A DNA stretch of 64,000 bases from Mesocentrotus franciscanus (GCA_037976565.1 CP137668.1:35974088-36038087), one strand, 5' to 3'; numbered from the stretch's first letter, positions 1-12,845 are shown. The notes: generated from the sequence alone by a model not told the origin. Numbers and translations are program-made.

Positions 1-1158
1 CGCGTCGCGCATCGTCACTCTTCGTACTGTCAGCCCGTTTGACAGGTCGCCGCTTAGGGATGGGGTATTTGCTCTGGGTTATATTCTTTAACCCTCTCCC
101 TCTCTCAGACTCCTTACTTTTCTACCTGCCATCCCCATTCCAACATTTACCACGATTTAGCTCTAGCATGAAAGCAGGTGCTGTGTTAAGATTCAACATT
201 TAGGTCAGCGGTGAAAATCAGATAATATTCCTCGCATGGCGCCGAAGGCAGCTATGCCTTTGCCGTAACTGTAAACGGATTGAATTCGCTCAGGTGTGCA
301 AAAAGATGAATTTTAGTTGACGGGAAGAGGAAAAAAAGGAAAGAAGCGAGGATGAATTTGTGGCCACAGGTGAGTAAATCCTGTTTGATAGGAACACATG
401 GATCGAAATTATAAGCTACCTAAAAACTCATGTACAACATGAACAATCTCAACTTTATCAGCAATGTAAGCTTCCTAAATGAGAAAAAACACTCTACCGG
501 ATGCGTCATTTCGATTGCGTTATTACGCTAATCAAGCCTGTAAAGGCAATACGCCCACGCGCCAGTAACCCCAACGCAATGTTTGCACTCACTCGTAACT
601 TTGCATTCAATTTGTGTACGATATCACCACTGGATATCACCTGTACACGCCTCGTCGAAACTACGCTAATCACTGAGCTGACGCAGTCCTGCGTCACCAA
701 ATGACACACCATGTACAACGGGCAATACGTTAGTGCATTTTACATTCACTTTGTGTATACGGTGCCACTCTCACATGGTGCGTCAAAGACCGCACCAGTC
801 GCTGACACAAGCATACGTCAGTAAATAACGTTTCATAATACAACATGCTCTAAAAAAAGTGCAAGAAGAGGTTGACGGTTAACATGGGTGACGCAAAGGA
901 GGAATTGTAAACAATTTTTGTTTAAAGATGGCGGAAAGATGGCAAACAAGAACAAAAAAAGTGTACGTCCAATCATGGACCTAGATGGTCCAATTAACTC
1001 GATCGAGGGACGAGAGCACAGATGTTGGTCCATTTGATAGATTTTGCCTTCACTAGCATACAAATCTACAGCACTTTCTGGGTCAGTTCGATTATGTGTC
1101 GCATGAAAGTGTTGCGAATGTCATTTGAAAGTACATTATCAAGACAAGGAGATAACAT
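1..1158. other. intergenic, no gene seen
   Basis: No frame here has convincing coding character; the longest open frames (60-76 codons) overlap on opposite strands without recognisable motifs. Two loosely similar stretches near 590-640 and 740-790 (both with a TTGTGTA-type core followed by CACTG/CACTC) may be a very old duplication. Nothing else is recognised. Confidence 0.6.
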
Positions 1159-1440
1159 GAAAGGAGGGAGAGAGACAGTAGGAGAGAGACATTAGGAGAG
1201 AGAGTATGAAAGAGGGTAAAAGGAGGAAAGAAAGAGAGAGAGAGAAAGAAAGAAAGAAAGAGATAGAGAAAGGATTGAGGGGATTGAAGAGGAGAAAGAG
1301 AGAGAGAGAGAGAGAAAGGTTCAGAGGAAAAGACGAGAAGGGCAGTCAAAGGGATAGAAGAAGAAAAAACGATAGAAAGAGATAATTTGATAGAGAGTTT
1401 AATAGAGAGAGAGAGGGATATTATTTTGAGAGGGGGGGGG
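1159..1440. repeat. GA-rich purine tract
   Basis: Nearly all-purine top strand made of interrupted GA dinucleotides, GAAA tetranucleotides around 1235-1262 and a G run near 1431-1440. The pyrimidine complement gives an 85-codon open frame that is pure low complexity and is not a gene. Confidence 0.9.
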
Positions 1441-4271
1441 TGGAGAGAGGGGGCATGACATCAGATGAAGATGTAATTGTAATGAAGACGAAAAGACAAT
1501 TAAGAATCTCACAAAAAAAGGGGTTAAAAATTCATGCACACACATGGGAGTGGAAAAAAGAATCAATATAGAATGATACATGTACATATACGATAGTGAA
1601 ATAGTAAGAAAAGTTCGTTAAAAAGATAGCGAATTAGATTTGCAAAAGTAATACAACAAGAATATGCAATAGCGTCATTCCTATCACATATCCATCCAAG
1701 GGGTGCCTATAAAGTACTACGACAACAAGTGCACTGAGGATATAAAAAATGCACTTAACATTTGGTTTATCAAAAGAAGGATAAAACCCCAAAGATAAGC
1801 TATGCAAAGTGAAAGTATGAGATAAACATGATAAAAGTACAGATAGTATATTGAAGAAAAACTTCATTTAAAAGTAGAAATGGAGACCCTATATCACTGA
1901 AGGAGAGAGGAGAGAGTATTGCGGCAGGAGAGATAAGTTGTGGAGTACTGTTCTGAAATCACAACATCTATCACTGTCGAATGTAGGCGCCAAATTCGAG
2001 AGGACAAGTGCTTCCACGGCGCTCGACTTTCGGAGAAAACACGGACAGTTGGTCAATAAAGAGGAAATTGCAAGGGATTCCTTTAACAAAAAGAGAGATT
2101 TATGGAGAGTTCGGGATCTAGGAGTTTGGACAAGAGGTTTAGGAGCAATGGAGGGTGAGCAGGATCGATGAAAAGAAGGGAAATTGGATGAGGTGGGGGG
2201 TAACATTCTATTGCGAGGTTGAAAAACTAACCAACATAATCATTGGACATCATCGACAGCTTCAGGAGCGGTTCTAGAAGAGTAATCTTGGAGGTGGCCG
2301 GGAGGGGTTGGCGCTTTAGGGGGCTTGGTGTTCTTGAATTTATTTTCTACATGCACCTTGCGAGAAGATTTTTTTTTTCTTGGGGGGTCGAAGAAATTCA
2401 GGCCCGGCCAAAAAAACACACACACACACTAGAACCAACTCCTGGACAGTTTCCACATAAAAAGGTTCTGCTGTATCTACTACTACTCCAAATTCGGTAT
2501 ATTTTCGTACAAGTGACATTAGTGTTAGTAATTGTAAAGATTTATTTTTCTGATTATTCTGAAGAGAACCCACTTCATAAAACATTACATAGACCATATT
2601 GCGTGTATTAAATAAATGTTGGATATTATCACTTTCACACATACATAGGCATGAACCAATTATGGTTTTAAGAAAAGAACTGAAATTAAGACTTTTCATG
2701 TACGAAAAGGGAAGCAGAAGATTTTTATTTTCATATCCAAGTACAGGTCTGTATTCATTTTTTGTTTGTTTTCTGTCTTGTTTTATGACGGCCACTTTTG
2801 TTTTTCTACAACATTTCTTTTTACTTTATCACGGCGACCGAAAATCAAGAAAAAAATCTGCTTTGAAATTGAAAATTTTTACCAAAAACATTCAAGTCTA
2901 TGAACAGCATCTTTCTTTTTACATCTCGTATTATTCTTTTAAAGTGACTCGGTAACATTGTTGAAGGTTGATGAAAAAAACTGTGTAACTTTTGTATGAA
3001 ATGTTACTTAATATATTCCTTCTACTGTACTAACCCTCTAGCATGCAAAAAATCCTGAAAAAATTCTCAAATCACAAAGATATGTATGGTTTTCTTTGAA
3101 GGTATCACTGGTCAACACCCTCTAACAGTAAATTCTCCCAACTACTTTTTGAATTTTTCCAACCGTTTTTCCATGAAAATAAGACACAAGACAAGATTTT
3201 AAAAATCTTTCAACACTTAAATGTCTGGAATGGTATATAGAGCCAATTCATAGCTTTGTAATACGATTTACATTCACCTAAAATGTAATTAAATTGTAAT
3301 AATAATAGTTGGGAGAATTAAGGAATCGATCAGATCGGTTTCCCCAAATTTTTATCATTAATAATGGTCCGTTTTCACTCAAACTTTCAGATTATCTTTA
3401 ATTTTACATCTAGCATTGAAGTCACTACCTTAGCACCATTTTCTCTCATCTGAACAATGTTACCAAGTCCCTTTAAGGGTTTAATGAGTCACATTTCCAT
3501 CATGCAATTGCCTTCAACAATCCTTAAAAGCAATTTAGCACTGCGGTTTTGCAGATTGACTAAATGTATTCATAATGCCTTTATGAATCACTGGCCAATA
3601 CTAATCAACTAATGCGACCAATTACTCTGGAGCGTCGTAGATGACTGAAATGTCCGAAAAGTGGGCTTCCAAACGCATATCGTGAAAATAAACAAAAAAG
3701 GTTACAATAATGGTTGCCTGTTTTACGGTTGAGTGACGTGTTTTAAGAGGGGTTGCCATGGGAACGCTCGTAGCAAACATGATGATTATCATTTTGATCC
3801 ATCATTTACGGATGACTTCCCATGGAAATCGAATATTATGGGAGATGGAATGGGGCGATACGTCGATTTGTTTTCCATCCCAAGGCTTACAATAGTTTGC
3901 AGGCACAAACCCGTGTCAGTCATATTGAACGACGTTAGTTTCTGAACGACTATGCCGGACGGACTGCACGGTCTATTGCACCCGTAGGCTTTGTACTACA
4001 GCTGTTTTATTGGACACAGTCAGAGATTGACAGAGTTGGGCTCACTCAAGACTTTATGGACTTGAATTTAAGTGTCTAGAGTCTGTGCATGCAGACTAGG
4101 CTTACAACATGAGGACGAGCGGAAGAGGAGTTGACGATATACTTGGTCTTCAGTGGCCCAATGAAATACCCTTCAGAAACAATGTTTTCGGGCTTTTTAC
4201 ATGTAATGGTGTTATGGCCGAAAATCTATATGAGGATTAGGGGCCATGCATGGGAATGTAGTTTAGTCCTT
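1441..4271. other. intergenic, no gene supported
   Basis: Mostly AT-rich single-copy-looking DNA. A less AT-rich patch at 1938-2170 is open on both strands and ends near a GGTGAGC donor-like sequence (see findings), but has no recognisable domain. A short CA run lies near 2417-2428. Between 2600 and 3700 I see only AT-rich sequence with chance frames. Confidence 0.5.
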
Positions 4272-4530
4272 CTCAGGGTTCATCTACCCCCCTCCCCACC
4301 CCCTCTCCCTCTCTCTCTCTCTCTCTATCTATCTCTCTACCTCTCTCTTTCACTTTTACTGTCTTTTCTGTCTATGTAGCTGTCTGATTTTACCCGCTCC
4401 CTCCTATCAATCTCTTCCTCTTTTTCCTTCTCTTTCTTGATCTCTCTCTCCCTTTTCGTCTCACTCTGTCTCTCTATCTCTCTCAACTGTTCACTGTGTG
4501 AGAGAGAGAGAGAGAGAGAGAGGGGGAGGG
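4272..4530. repeat. CT tract facing a GA tract
   Basis: A CT-dinucleotide tract (about 4300-4340, then interrupted to 4485) is followed after a short spacer (AACTGTTCACTGTG) by an uninterrupted GA tract at about 4500-4522. The two arms are complementary, so one strand could fold into a CT/GA hairpin. Open frames on both strands are Ser/Leu or Glu/Arg low complexity. Confidence 0.85.
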
Positions 4531-5190
4531 AGGGGGCGACAAAGGAGAAATATTGACAGAATATACAATTACAGAAAGCGACAGGGGGCATAAGCGACGA
4601 TTATGAAGAAAAACAATGACAGAGAAATTCTGACAGACTTGCTTAAGATAAGGCAACTGGAATGTTAAAAAGTAACACATTTTTTTTCTTTCTATGAGCA
4701 TGGTTAGGATTTGTATTATTTATCGCCTGGTTCCTTCTTCAACGCAAGAAAAGTCAGGAAAAGAACAGAAAATGGTAAGGCAGTGACGTGCACACAGATA
4801 CTTAAAAAGGGGAAACTGTTCTGTTTCATTATGTTCATCATACAAATGTACAGTTTGCTGCGACAGTAAGAAATTCAAATATTTCACTTGGTGATGTAAT
4901 TTTCCCTAACGCACTTAGTACGCCAAAATGAACATTTACACCTCGAGCAGATGTTCGTTGCATCATGATTTGATTATATGATTTTCGGATTGATGGGGCG
5001 GTATGACAACTTTGATGTAAAATTGATCACACTTCATGTTCATATCAACAAGAGTTTACCGCATGAATGACCCAATCATAGGGTATCAGCGAGGCCCAGG
5101 AGCTAAGGGGGACATTTTTTTTGGGGGGGCGGGGTATAGGTCTTCTTTTATGTCCTCTATTTATGTTTAATTTGTTCTCCTATACGTAAG
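4531..5190. other. intergenic, nothing seen
   Basis: AT-rich DNA without repeats or coding signals that I recognise. A short G-rich run occurs at 5120-5134. Confidence 0.5.
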
Positions 5191-5640
5191 CATGATTCTT
5201 TACAGATCTATTTATCTTCGCATTTTGTTATATCTTCTTCTTCCTCCTCCTCTGATGCTCTTCTTGTTCTTCTTGTTCTTCCTCTTCTCCCTATTCTTCT
5301 CCTTCTTCCTCCCCCTCTTCTTTCCCGTCTTCTTGTTTTCTTGTTCTTGTTCTTCTCCGCCTCCTCATCCATCTTAATGTTCTGCTACTTCCTGTTCTTC
5401 TTCGTCTTTTTGTTCTTTTTGTTCTTCATGGTCGTCGTCTTCTTCTTCTTTTTGCTCTTCTCTGGTGTATTTTATTGCTGTACTTATGCCCTTTTACTTT
5501 ATTCTATCTTATCGTTTTTTACACGTTCCATCTCTTTCGTTACTTCTGCCTTTTCACTTCCCTTTCTACCTTTCTTCTTCTTTTCCCACAACTGTGCTAC
5601 CCGTTTCTTATCCTCAGGTTATTTTATTTCCTTTTCAAAC
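5191..5640. repeat. pyrimidine-rich CTT/TTC block
   Basis: A strongly strand-biased T/C stretch of imperfect CTT, TTCTTG and CCTCTT motifs. It produces several overlapping Phe/Leu/Ser-rich open frames of 60-127 codons, read as artefacts of the skew because neighbouring frames are open together and no domain is visible. Confidence 0.75.
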
Positions 5641-6319
5641 ATGCTCAGCGTGCTTTTTGATAAACCACTGTTTATGCCTACGTGCTCGATACCTTGGTGT
5701 ATCGAATTTAAATCCAACGAGTAATGCAAACAAAATAATTTCATATACAAAAAAGCCGCTCCAGTTTACATTTGGGATTTCAGTCATGCGCGTATATTGA
5801 CATAATTCGAAATAAAATATGCACTTCAACAAATCCACCCTGATTTTTTTGTTTATTATTTGTATTGAAGAGCATACACTTTTAGAAAGTTTTCGCTTTT
5901 ATTGAACAATAATATGTATACGTTGAGCGTAACTTAATTAAATTAAATCATCCACGCTTCTCATGTTTGAAGTCTTCCCATTAATGTCAATATTATAGAT
6001 AAATCGCTGTTTCCGAATACACTCTCTTTTTTGCACTCTTTTCGTTTTCCCCACTTCGATTCTTAATTTCTCTGTTCTTCTTCGTGTGTATTTACACTTT
6101 TCAATTATTTCTTTTTATTTAATAATTACTTTTCTATAACATCCCCTTCAATTTCCTTTCTCCTTTTTCTTTCTTCTTTTCTTTTTTTGCAATCTCCCTC
6201 CTTCCTTTACCTTCGTAATCTTATTCCAGAAGTGACCCGTTAATGGTCGTCTTTTTTATTATTTTAATTATAATTATGTTTATATATTTAATTATGATTA
6301 AGATTACAATAATCATAAT
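5641..6319. other. intergenic, nothing seen
   Basis: AT-rich DNA, T-biased towards its end. No gene or repeat recognised. Confidence 0.5.
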
Positions 6320-6412
6320 CTCTCTCTGTCACTCTCTCTCTCTCTCTCTCTCTCTAACTCAATCACACACACACACCCTCTCTCTCTCTCTCTCTGTCTG
6401 TCTTATCCCCTT
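6320..6412. repeat. CT and CA dinucleotide repeats
   Basis: A CT tract at 6320-6355, a short CA run at 6364-6376, and a second CT tract at 6377-6402. A simple compound microsatellite. Confidence 0.9.
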
Positions 6413-7985
6413 TCTCTTTATTTTTCAGTCCATATCCGCCCCTCTCTCTCCTTTTCTCTCTTTCTCTGCCCAACCAAGTTGCAACCCTTATTTCTCCCCA
6501 TGTGTTTTTCCTCTCTTCATCCTTGTCATGAATATCTGGCACAGTTAGATAGATCTTCAAACATCATTCTGATTCACACAATATTTGCTGAATCAATTTA
6601 GCCCTACTTTTTCAACCATCCATGCCCCATGACGCACAAAATGAGATTTGATCTGAATATCTTCACATCTACCATAGGAATACATGAATTTTAAAGGTGG
6701 GATTGAGATTTTTTAACTCCACGTACATGTTCATGCATCTTGTAGTACTCCTTCACATTGAACATCAGTGAAAATAACGACTGATAATCATGGAAACAGA
6801 TAAAAGCACTACTCTCCAGATTAAAGGTTAAAACAACAACTTCCACCCACTAATCAACAATTATATTTGGCGTAATTATCTCAAATATATTCAATGTTTT
6901 GAATTAAAAAGGCGCAGACGCAAACTTTACACGGGCATACATTTAAGAGCTGCCACGCCCCCTCCCAAATAGAGGGCGGGGGTGCAATGAACCTGTTTTG
7001 AATTCGACATTGTCCGTTGATATACGCCGTAATATTATGAAGCAGTAACCGTATTAAAGATCGGAGGACGAGTACTCACGAAAAAATACTCCCCAAAGAT
7101 AGTTACATCTTGGGCAACTACCAATATAGCAATGCACCCGGGATTTGTTTTCCTCCTTTATATTTGAAACATAAGAGAGGCAAAATTGCTTCGTGGATGT
7201 TTTCTGTAAAACTTTTTTTAATGCATTTATCTTGAATGTTGATCGAATTTGATTGTCATCATTACTTATACGCAACAGAAACATATCGTGATGAAAATTA
7301 ATCAGTCACTATAAGATATACAGACTACATCCATATCTACCTAAGATTGCTGCCAAGAAATCACGGAATGCTATATCCATGGCCGCATCGAAATCACAAG
7401 TCTTCCCTAGCTAGTTATTCATGTGTAAATATTTTATCTTATGGCCTTGCACATAATTACTTGGGGATCAGAACTATGACATGTACAGTACTATAGCAGT
7501 TCGACTGACAATCGCCTTCCTACATATCCCACCATGTTTATCACGCTAAGTCTAACTGGTTTATGAAATGCAGAGAAACGCATAGACATATTAATGACAT
7601 TTGTCCTTCGACGTCTTTCATCAGCTGCCAAGTTCAGCGCGACAGATTGATGGATTAACAAGGTAAACTCATAATGAAGCTAGCCGACGATTTCCTCCAC
7701 CTCGGCGGCGAAGCGAGCAAGACCTTGCCAAATTAGTGCGCGCAGTCCAAATATTGTTCGCCATTTCACACGGGTTGGAGTGAAAGACAAATGATGGCCC
7801 GGGTTTCATATGCTCTTAATTCCATTCTAAATCAAACACGATGCGAGTCATTCGGAGAGCTTTCTTCGATTCTAACAAGTTATTTTAGTTTGATAACATT
7901 TACCTAACTTGATATCGCCGTATTTACACAGAACAATAACACATCACTGAACAATGTGTTTCACCCACACTCTTGACCCGGGGGT
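6413..7985. other. intergenic, no gene seen
   Basis: Mixed DNA with only short chance frames (the longest is 76 codons, bottom strand, 7054-7284). A GC-rich spot at 6955-6982 contains a small inverted pair (CCCCCTC / GAGGGCGGGGG). No recognised element until the SINE remnants begin. Confidence 0.5.
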
Positions 7986-7992
7986 TTCAATT

Positions 7993-8085
7993 GGGTACCT
8001 GGCAAAGCTGGGGTAATAATACCTGCATGGCCCTCAGTGAGAACAGTATTAATACTCATGCGACTACCCTGGCTAAATCACTATC
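7993..8085 (+). mobile_element. SINE fragment, type I tail, forward
   Basis: Matches the 3' half of the type I SINE seen complete at 52865-53105: GGGTACC, then CTGGGGTAATAAT, GCATGGCCCTC, and GAGAACAGTATTAATACTCATG. The tRNA-like head and most of the core are missing. A reverse-orientation copy follows about 50 bp downstream, so the two tails face each other. Confidence 0.75.
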
Positions 8086-8129
8086 GAGAGAGTTATTATC
8101 ATTACATGTATTATAAATGATAACAATAA

Positions 8130-8345
8130 TGGTCTTATTTGCCCAGGGTAACCTAATCAGTATTGATACGGTTCTCCCTCAGGGTCCGGCAATCATCATG
8201 TTAAACCTGGCTAACATGAAAAGGCGCCGAAGCATTCAATGAATGTCTTCCTACCGGGTACCCATTTACTTTACCTGGATGGAGAGTGGTAAATACAGAT
8301 TAATATCTTGCCAAAGGATGATGTAGTGCCGTGACAAGGATATAG
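8130..8345 (-). mobile_element. SINE copy, type I tail, reverse
   Basis: On the reverse strand this reads the ~65-bp SINE core (CTTTGGCAAGA, ACCACTCTCCA, ATGGGTACC) and then the type I tail (AGTATTAATACTG type, here partly diverged). The tRNA-like head is largely absent past about 8330. It lies tail to tail with the forward fragment at 7993-8085. Confidence 0.75.
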
Positions 8346-9545
8346 CTTTACATTTTACACCGAACTTTAATATTACAACAAAAAATGCCCCCCAAAAGGA
8401 GAAATTATATTGCCTTGCTGGAAAAAAACAAATGGTAATAAAATTCGTACGATCTATACCGCAGTTTGAAATTCGAGACAGGTGTTCAAATCAAATATCA
8501 TTCGGTTAACCACAACGTTTATTCAGCTCCGGGCAATTTACAAATTAAAAACATATCTAGGCCTACATGGATCTGGACTTGATATGGGGTATCAGCTTTC
8601 GTGGCTTTATCTTCTTCATGTTTGTTTCGACGTGTATATTTTACGGAATGCTCCAGACTGTTCTGAAATAACATTCAAACTAGTAATAACATGGGATACA
8701 CACGTCGACAAACAGTGGCGTAGCTACCGAGGGCGTACGGGGGCATGTGCTTCCCATCATAATAATTGCGAAAGGGGGGGGGTTGAGAGGAGAAACAGGG
8801 TAAAAAGCAAATGATTGTACCCCCTTCCGACCCTCACTCACGCGTATAGAGATGAATAGATAGAGATACAATGTAACGCATATTAATTAACGAATTACAA
8901 AGACAACGCGGCCGTACATGATATACACATACTCTCTGAAGATGGCGATCGCTATTAAATTGAACGAACTAATACGAGCAGCCGCTTTTTGGGAGGGGGT
9001 GGCAGCCCAAAAGAGCCAACCGCGTTGATTTGAAAGAGAACATTTGGCTCAAATTTTGACAACAGAATCTGTCATTATCATAATTGTTGATTTTGTGGGG
9101 CAATATTCCTCTGCCCCTCCTCCCCCTTCGGCTTCGCGCAATATGGAACAGACCCTAATCATCAACTCCCTCGAATTCATAATAAGAATATTATTGCTAT
9201 ATATTGATATTGATTCAAAACAATGCAAAAAATATATAATTTATCACGGTCGATATTGCAAATTACTTACCTATCGGTGTAAAATCATCAGTGAGAAAAC
9301 AGACGAGGCAGGAATGACCAAAGAGAAGGAAGAAAAAGAAAAAGAAACAATGATATTAATTTTATATCACTAATGTAAACAAAACATTTTTGTATCAAAA
9401 TTACGTCTCATGATTACTTACATTGGTCATGCTATATTCATGCCCAGAAACTTTTATTCTCTTTCCGAATAAATGGCTACACACATTTTAACAAACTACG
9501 AGAAATGGTGATGTCCCGTATGCAACTAGGTGAGTTATTTCCCAA
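8346..9545. other. intergenic; possible transposon end
   Basis: No gene. The sequence from 8714 (CAGTGGCGTAGCTACC) resembles the end of hAT-type elements that begin CAGTGGCG, but I found no partner terminus nearby. Otherwise AT-rich with short frames only. Confidence 0.4.
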
Positions 9546-9794
9546 GGAAGTCGTGGTCTAGTGTACACGTCGTCGGACTGTGGATCGCATGGTTCGCGGC
9601 ACTAACGTCACTTGGCAAGACATTAATCTACATTTGCTACTCCCCACCCAGGTGTTAAATAGGTACCGGTAGGAAAGATTTCCTTGAATGCTGTGAGCAC
9701 CGAAAACGGTAGCCTAGCACAACCGCGGTAATATTGGAGCGCCTTGATCACTTTGCGTGGTGGATATGTGCGCTATAAAATATCCATTATTATG
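9546..9794 (+). mobile_element. tRNA-derived SINE, type III tail
   Basis: The tRNA-like head at 9546-9605 has the A-box-like TGGTCTAGTG; its B box is degraded near 9590. The shared SINE core follows (CTTGGCAAGACATTAATC, CCCACCCAGGTGTT, GGTACC). The tail differs from the other copies and ends in TGCGCTATAAAATATCC plus ATTATTAT, a terminus of the kind SINEs borrow from partner LINEs. Confidence 0.8.
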
Positions 9795-10233
9795 AATGTT
9801 AATTTCCCCTCTGGACTGATTTTTCATGTATTTTCAAAATTTGAACAATACTTTTATTTACGATGCTCTAATTATAGTCAATACACAACTAGACAAAGTT
9901 CATGACTCCTTCATATTTTTATACATTTTATGAACGAGAGTGGTTTGCCATATAACTTAGAAATCAAAAGATACATAATGGGGTGATTAAATCGAAATCA
10001 ATTTCATAGATGGGAAAGTTTAATTTCCCATGCTGGTAATGATTAGCTAAATATATAATATGGCAGTTTATTTATTTAGGGACATTTTGTTGTTGTATAT
10101 AGTTGGTAAATAGCACTAGAGGGACGGATCTTAATTTCACCGGGTTAGTAGAATCAGCAAGCAACACTCAAGGCTCATTAATTGAATTACAACGTGTTGA
10201 TTTCCCTTGATGCTTCGTAGTTCTCCGTAGTTT
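9795..10233. other. intergenic, nothing seen
   Basis: AT-rich DNA with no coding or repeat signal that I recognise. Confidence 0.5.
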
Positions 10234-10281
10234 ATGTTGTTGTTGTTGTTGTTATTGTTGTTGTTGTTTTTGATGATGATG
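10234..10281. repeat. GTT/GAT trinucleotide repeat
   Basis: About a dozen TTG units with interruptions, passing into GAT units at the right end. Confidence 0.9.
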
Positions 10282-10571
10282 TTTTCTCTCTCAACTCAAC
10301 ATCCAATTGAAACCACCGGGAGTTTCATTTACCATTGGTAGTTGGTAAAGAGGGATACATTTGTTTGCCTTCCAGACACTTTGTATTTTCACATGAAAAT
10401 GTATCTCTCTCTCTCTCCCAGATGAAGTGGCAATTCATCATGGTGAGAAGTACGGATTTGTTTTGGGTGGGTTGTCAAACTGTTTATTAGCTGATCGCAG
10501 GGCCGTGTTTTAAAAGTCATTGCTTTCCCATGGAGTAACTCTTTTAATCGAAATGATTGACGTATTGATGA

Positions 10572-10617
10572 GTGAGACCGAGAGAGGGGGAGATAGAGTG
10601 TAGGAGAGGGATGGAGG

Positions 10618-10653
<36 letters not shown>

Positions 10654-10700
10654 GGGGATGGGGAAGGGAGGGGAGAGCGGGAGCGGGAAAAAGAGGGGGA
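10572..10700. repeat. GA-rich microsatellite
   Basis: An uninterrupted GA core at about 10621-10650 is flanked by GGGA/GGAG-rich imperfect repeats. Bottom-strand frames here are Ser/Leu/Pro low complexity. Confidence 0.9.
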
Positions 10701-11450
10701 TCGATCGAGGTTCGAGATGAAGCACGAAAATAATTGAACCATGGACTGTCCATGATTGAATATTTCAAACGCAGTTGAAATAGAGAAGGATAGATCGAAA
10801 TACATTGTAAAAAAGTACGAGAGGGCAATTAATCCATTATTCTATTATCCAAGATTATTCCCTTTCATTAGGGCGTTAATACTGTAAAGGAAAATATAAA
10901 TGATAGTGTCATTTTTTTATGTTTAATTTCATCTCATTGTCAGCACTGTTCTCAATAGATTACCAACTTATTCAAATTTATGGATGTTTCTTTCCTGGGG
11001 ACCTAGTGACTAGGTATTCAATTAACCTGCTATTAATGAATGAGCTACAAAACTTGGAGTCTATTATGCATACATTATTTTTTGCTATGTTGGGAAATCC
11101 TCGGACAAGCCTTCAGGATGTTTTGTTTAAAAAGTGTGCATAAAATTTGAATATGTTTGTAAACCGGTCTATTGAGTTGTTACCAATCGATTGCGCAATT
11201 CACTGCCCCTTACATTGATTTTGGTAATAGACACATCATTATTATGATGCTGATAATGATAATGATAATAATTATGGCAAGTTATTTTAAATACGCAGGT
11301 GATGTTCTTGATAATACTCATGAGGATGATGGTGATGATGATGATGATGAAGGTTTGGACTTATAATTGTCTGAATGCATTTGGTAATACGTCTAAAATA
11401 CTCTTTCCCTAAATAAGTATGTACTTAGTTCTGACCTTCCCTTTCCATCT
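10701..11450. other. intergenic, nothing firm
   Basis: AT-rich DNA. A 74-codon top-strand frame at 10919-11143 has no recognisable motif and is treated as chance. A small GAT repeat lies at 11328-11351. Confidence 0.5.
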
Positions 11451-11478
11451 ATTGCTTCCCATTGCTTCCCATTGCTTA
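11451..11478. repeat. 10-bp tandem repeat, about three copies
   Basis: Three head-to-tail copies of ATTGCTTCCC, the last one incomplete. Confidence 0.85.
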
Positions 11479-11561
11479 ATTTCTCGTACCTTTCCATTCG
11501 TCAGTGTTTTTTAAAATACATCTTTCTCATGTTCCTATCACTGTATACTTTCTCTGTACTC

Positions 11562-11571
11562 TGTCTCTCTG

Positions 11572-11649
<78 letters not shown>

Positions 11650-11680
11650 CTCTCTCCCTCACTCCTCCTCATCAATATAT
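11562..11680. repeat. CT microsatellite
   Basis: A CT tract with GTCTCT interruptions. The Ser/Leu open frames across it are artefacts. Confidence 0.95.
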
Positions 11681-11866
11681 AACACATAATTTCGCTTGAC
11701 GTGTCCTATCTTTATACATTATTAATCATTGGAGATGGATCGCTTTCCCATACGTGGTAGTCGTGCGCCATTATTTCCAAATCAATCAGGAAGATAAGCG
11801 AAAGGAGCAGGAGGGCAATAACCGTGAGAGACATTACAGGCATTGTACTTCAGAAGAATATCTACC

Positions 11867-11912
11867 CCCTTCTCTCTCTCTCTCTCTCTCTGAATATATA
11901 TATCTTTCTCTC

Positions 11913-11951
<39 letters not shown>

Positions 11952-11957
11952 GCATTT

Positions 11958-11998
<41 letters not shown>

Positions 11999-12178
11999 AG
12001 ATATATATGTAAATCTTTTTCTCCCAAAATCCTAATCTCTCTCTCTCTCTCTCTTTCTCTCTCTATCGCCTTTTCTCTGTCCCCCTCTCTCTCTCTCTCT
12101 GTCCCCCTCTCTCTTTCTTTCTCTCTCTCTCTCTAGATAAATATGTGAATCTTTTTCTTACAAATTCCTAATCTCTCT
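11867..12178. repeat. CT tract with nested ~130-bp repeat
   Basis: CT runs alternate with a conserved non-CT insert seen about three times: ATCTTTCTCTCCCAAAT, AATCTTTTTCTCCCAAAAT and AATCTTTTTCTTACAAAT, each preceded by a (GAT)AGAT-like AT spacer. Between them sits a CTATCGC-TTTTCTCTG motif seen twice. This is a higher-order minisatellite, not a plain dinucleotide repeat. Confidence 0.8.
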
Positions 12179-12551
12179 CGTTCCGCATCCCTTCTCTCAT
12201 TTATCTATACATCTCCTCATCTTTCATACGAAGGCAACAAGGAGGAGAAAATACTAAGATAAAACGAAACAATAATTTTGAAAAGTAACAATATCGAAAA
12301 CGGGAAAGGTAAAGGAGGATGGAGAGAGGAAGGAAGAAGGATGACAAAATGTTCAGGATGAAGATACAGTTATACTTGGTAACGGTCAGGCAGGGGCTAT
12401 AAATATTTATAGGGTCTCGTTAATATTGGTTAATATTTAAAAGAAATGCGCTCGAAAAATGACCCAAAGCCGGTCATTTGGACAGCAGATCATGACTTTG
12501 TCCAAACTTCTCAATTTGGAAAGTGGGGAAGGCGACGTGATTATGATGGAT
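12179..12551. other. intergenic, nothing seen
   Basis: Purine-biased DNA without recognised features. Confidence 0.5.
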
Positions 12552-12589
12552 GGAGGAGAGAGAGGGGGAAAGAGAAAAGAAAAAGAGAA

Positions 12590-12623
<34 letters not shown>

Positions 12624-12700
12624 GGGAAGGGGGAAGAGTGAGGGAGTGTTATAGAAAGGGTGTGTGAGTGAGAGAGAGAAAGAGAGAGGGAGAGAGAGCG

Positions 12701-12732
<32 letters not shown>

Positions 12733-12845
12733 GGAGGGGGAGAGAGGGGGATGGGGGCGACCTATAAACCTACAGAGAGAGAAATATATAAATCGTCATA
12801 AAGACAACATTTAAAAAAAAAATATATATATATATATACATATAA
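12552..12845. repeat. GA-rich tract ending in AT repeat
   Basis: GA dinucleotides interrupted by GGGG and AAAG motifs from 12552 to 12785, followed by a short TA repeat at about 12821-12838. Confidence 0.9.
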
